A DNA stretch of 6,973 nt from Nitrosopumilaceae archaeon (lineage in GTDB: Archaea > Thermoproteota > Nitrososphaeria > Nitrososphaerales > Nitrosopumilaceae). The stretch covers positions 12,355 through 19,327 of the forward strand of contig JAGWAW010000034.1 of the NCBI GenBank assembly GCA_021296165.1, in the 5' to 3' direction. Under the pieces are notes generated by a model. That model was not told the DNA's origin, did no database searches, and worked only from the letters and a program-made list of their open reading frames with translations. This document shows positions 6,069 through 6,973 of this stretch, piece after piece; the stretch's first letter is position 1; each line of letters opens with the position of its first letter. The translations under genes were made by a program, and so were the position numbers.

Positions 6069-6956
6069 ATGGGGTACGGATACGGCGAAGAGGCAGTCCG
6101 CCGCCGTCTGGTGGACGTGCTGGGCGCTTCTGAATCGGGCATGTCGGGCACGGAGCTGGCATCAGAGATGGGCATTAGCCGCATCACCCTGGCCAAGTAC
6201 CTGATGGCCTTTGAGCAGCGCGGGCTGGTGAAGAGCCGGCCGGCCGGCAACGTGACCATATGGTACATGGGGAGGGGAGCGGGTGTCTACACGTTCCCCG
6301 ACGACTATTTCCGCATAGAGTCGGCATATTTGGACATGGTGGTCTCAGGGGACGCCGAAGACGTATTCTCCCTGGTGCAGAACTGCATCCACTCGGGCGC
6401 CCGGCCCGCCAGGCTGGTCACCGAGGCGGTGCTGCCAGCGCTGGACTCGCTGGACCGCATGTACGACGAGGGGAGGCTGGGGGGTCTGGAGCGGGCGCTC
6501 CTGAGGGATACGATATCCAGATCACTCCACTACATGAACCGGCCCGCCACGCACCCCACTCCGACCAAGAACTGCATACTTTTAGCCGCCGAGCCGCGGG
6601 AGGTGATGACGTGCCGGGCCGCCGCCGCGGCCCTGCGTTCGGAGGGATGGCGCGTCCACTTCCCAGGTGACATATCCGCATTGGTAGACGTATTCTTTGA
6701 TTTGGATTTGCGCAAGCTTCTGGGCCGCGTCTGGAAGGGTACTCCTGGCGTTATGGTACTGACGGTCTTCGGGGGCGACGGGGAGGCGCTCCAATTTTTA
6801 GCCGGATCCGTGGACGCGGTGCGCAAGGGCACTCCCGGCAACATCCGGTTGGCGTTCTGCAGCAGGACAGAAGGCAAGCGAATGGGTGCCGACGTGGCCT
6901 CCGAGAGTCTGGCCGACATACTGCAATGGTGCGATACTGTACACAAAAGCGCATAG
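6069..6956 (+). CDS. Winged-helix regulator with cobalamin-binding-like sensor domain
   Basis: 295 residues from ATG 6069. Residues 7-67 are a winged helix: GMSGTELASEMGISRITLAK (24-43) is the helix-turn-helix and GNVTIWYM (60-67) the wing. Residues 80-158 match the pattern of the four-helix cap of MetH/CarH-type B12 domains (AYLDMVVSGDAEDVFSLVQ, then VLPALDSLDRMYDEGRL). Residues 167-293 fit the following Rossmann-like domain: ILLAAEP..., a long helix, then GWRVHFPGDIS (193-203) and a second strand VMVLTVF (228-234). CarH-type photoreceptor regulators hold cobalt through a His in an E-x-H motif; here the site reads E178-V-M180, and the cap Trp is Y132, so classical cobalamin binding is doubtful. 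The likely role is a cytoplasmic one-component transcription regulator sensing another ligand or acting without one. It stands alone behind its own promoter-like box. Domain assignment is by pattern recognition; target genes are unknown. Confidence 0.72.
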   Translation: MGYGYGEEAVRRRLVDVLGASESGMSGTELASEMGISRITLAKYLMAFEQRGLVKSRPAGNVTIWYMGRGAGVYTFPDDYFRIESAYLDMVVSGDAEDVFSLVQNCIHSGARPARLVTEAVLPALDSLDRMYDEGRLGGLERALLRDTISRSLHYMNRPATHPTPTKNCILLAAEPREVMTCRAAAAALRSEGWRVHFPGDISALVDVFFDLDLRKLLGRVWKGTPGVMVLTVFGGDGEALQFLAGSVDAVRKGTPGNIRLAFCSRTEGKRMGADVASESLADILQWCDTVHKSA

Positions 6957-6973
6957 TGGGCCCGGTGAGATTC

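Overview
The window looks like part of a GC-rich archaeal chromosome, most plausibly a Nitrososphaerota (thaumarchaeal) ammonia-oxidiser relative. A Cenarchaeum-like genome would fit the high GC, but this is inference from memory and not a database match. The reasons are heavy use of AGG for arginine and ATA for isoleucine, starts that sit 27-29 nt after TATA-like boxes (as expected for leaderless archaeal mRNAs), and a gene set I associate with that group: an FTR1-type permease with a large helical ectodomain and a stand-alone HyuA-type protein.

Layout. Positions 1-174 (minus strand) hold the first 58 codons of a secreted protein that runs off the left edge. Positions 175-1453 are a 1.3 kb region between divergent genes. 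It has an AT-rich promoter side with short repeats (198-357), a stretch where I recognise nothing (358-883), and the frameshifted wreck of the C-terminal half of an SPFH/stomatin-family gene (884 to about 1335, minus strand). The last of these is invisible to simple ORF calling because at least four frameshifts break it. Positions 1454-3679 (plus) encode a 741-residue FTR1/EfeU-like iron permease with a duplicated extracellular domain. Six bases later, 3686-5830 (plus) encodes a HyuA-type hydantoinase/oxoprolinase-family protein without its usual HyuB partner. After a 238-base spacer with GC-rich hairpins and a T-run, 6069-6956 (plus) encodes a one-component regulator: a winged helix fused to a cobalamin-binding-like sensor that lacks the canonical cobalt-ligating histidine.

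How the parts may work together. The left secreted protein begins with a helical stretch that resembles the FTR1 ectodomain repeats, so the divergent pair may form a cell-surface metal-uptake unit. The permease and HyuA-like gene are close enough to be co-transcribed, but nothing in the sequence links them biochemically. The regulator has its own promoter-like element and could act on its neighbours or elsewhere. The single most solid overlooked item is the SPFH pseudogene. The most interesting functional question is what the regulator senses if it is not B12.
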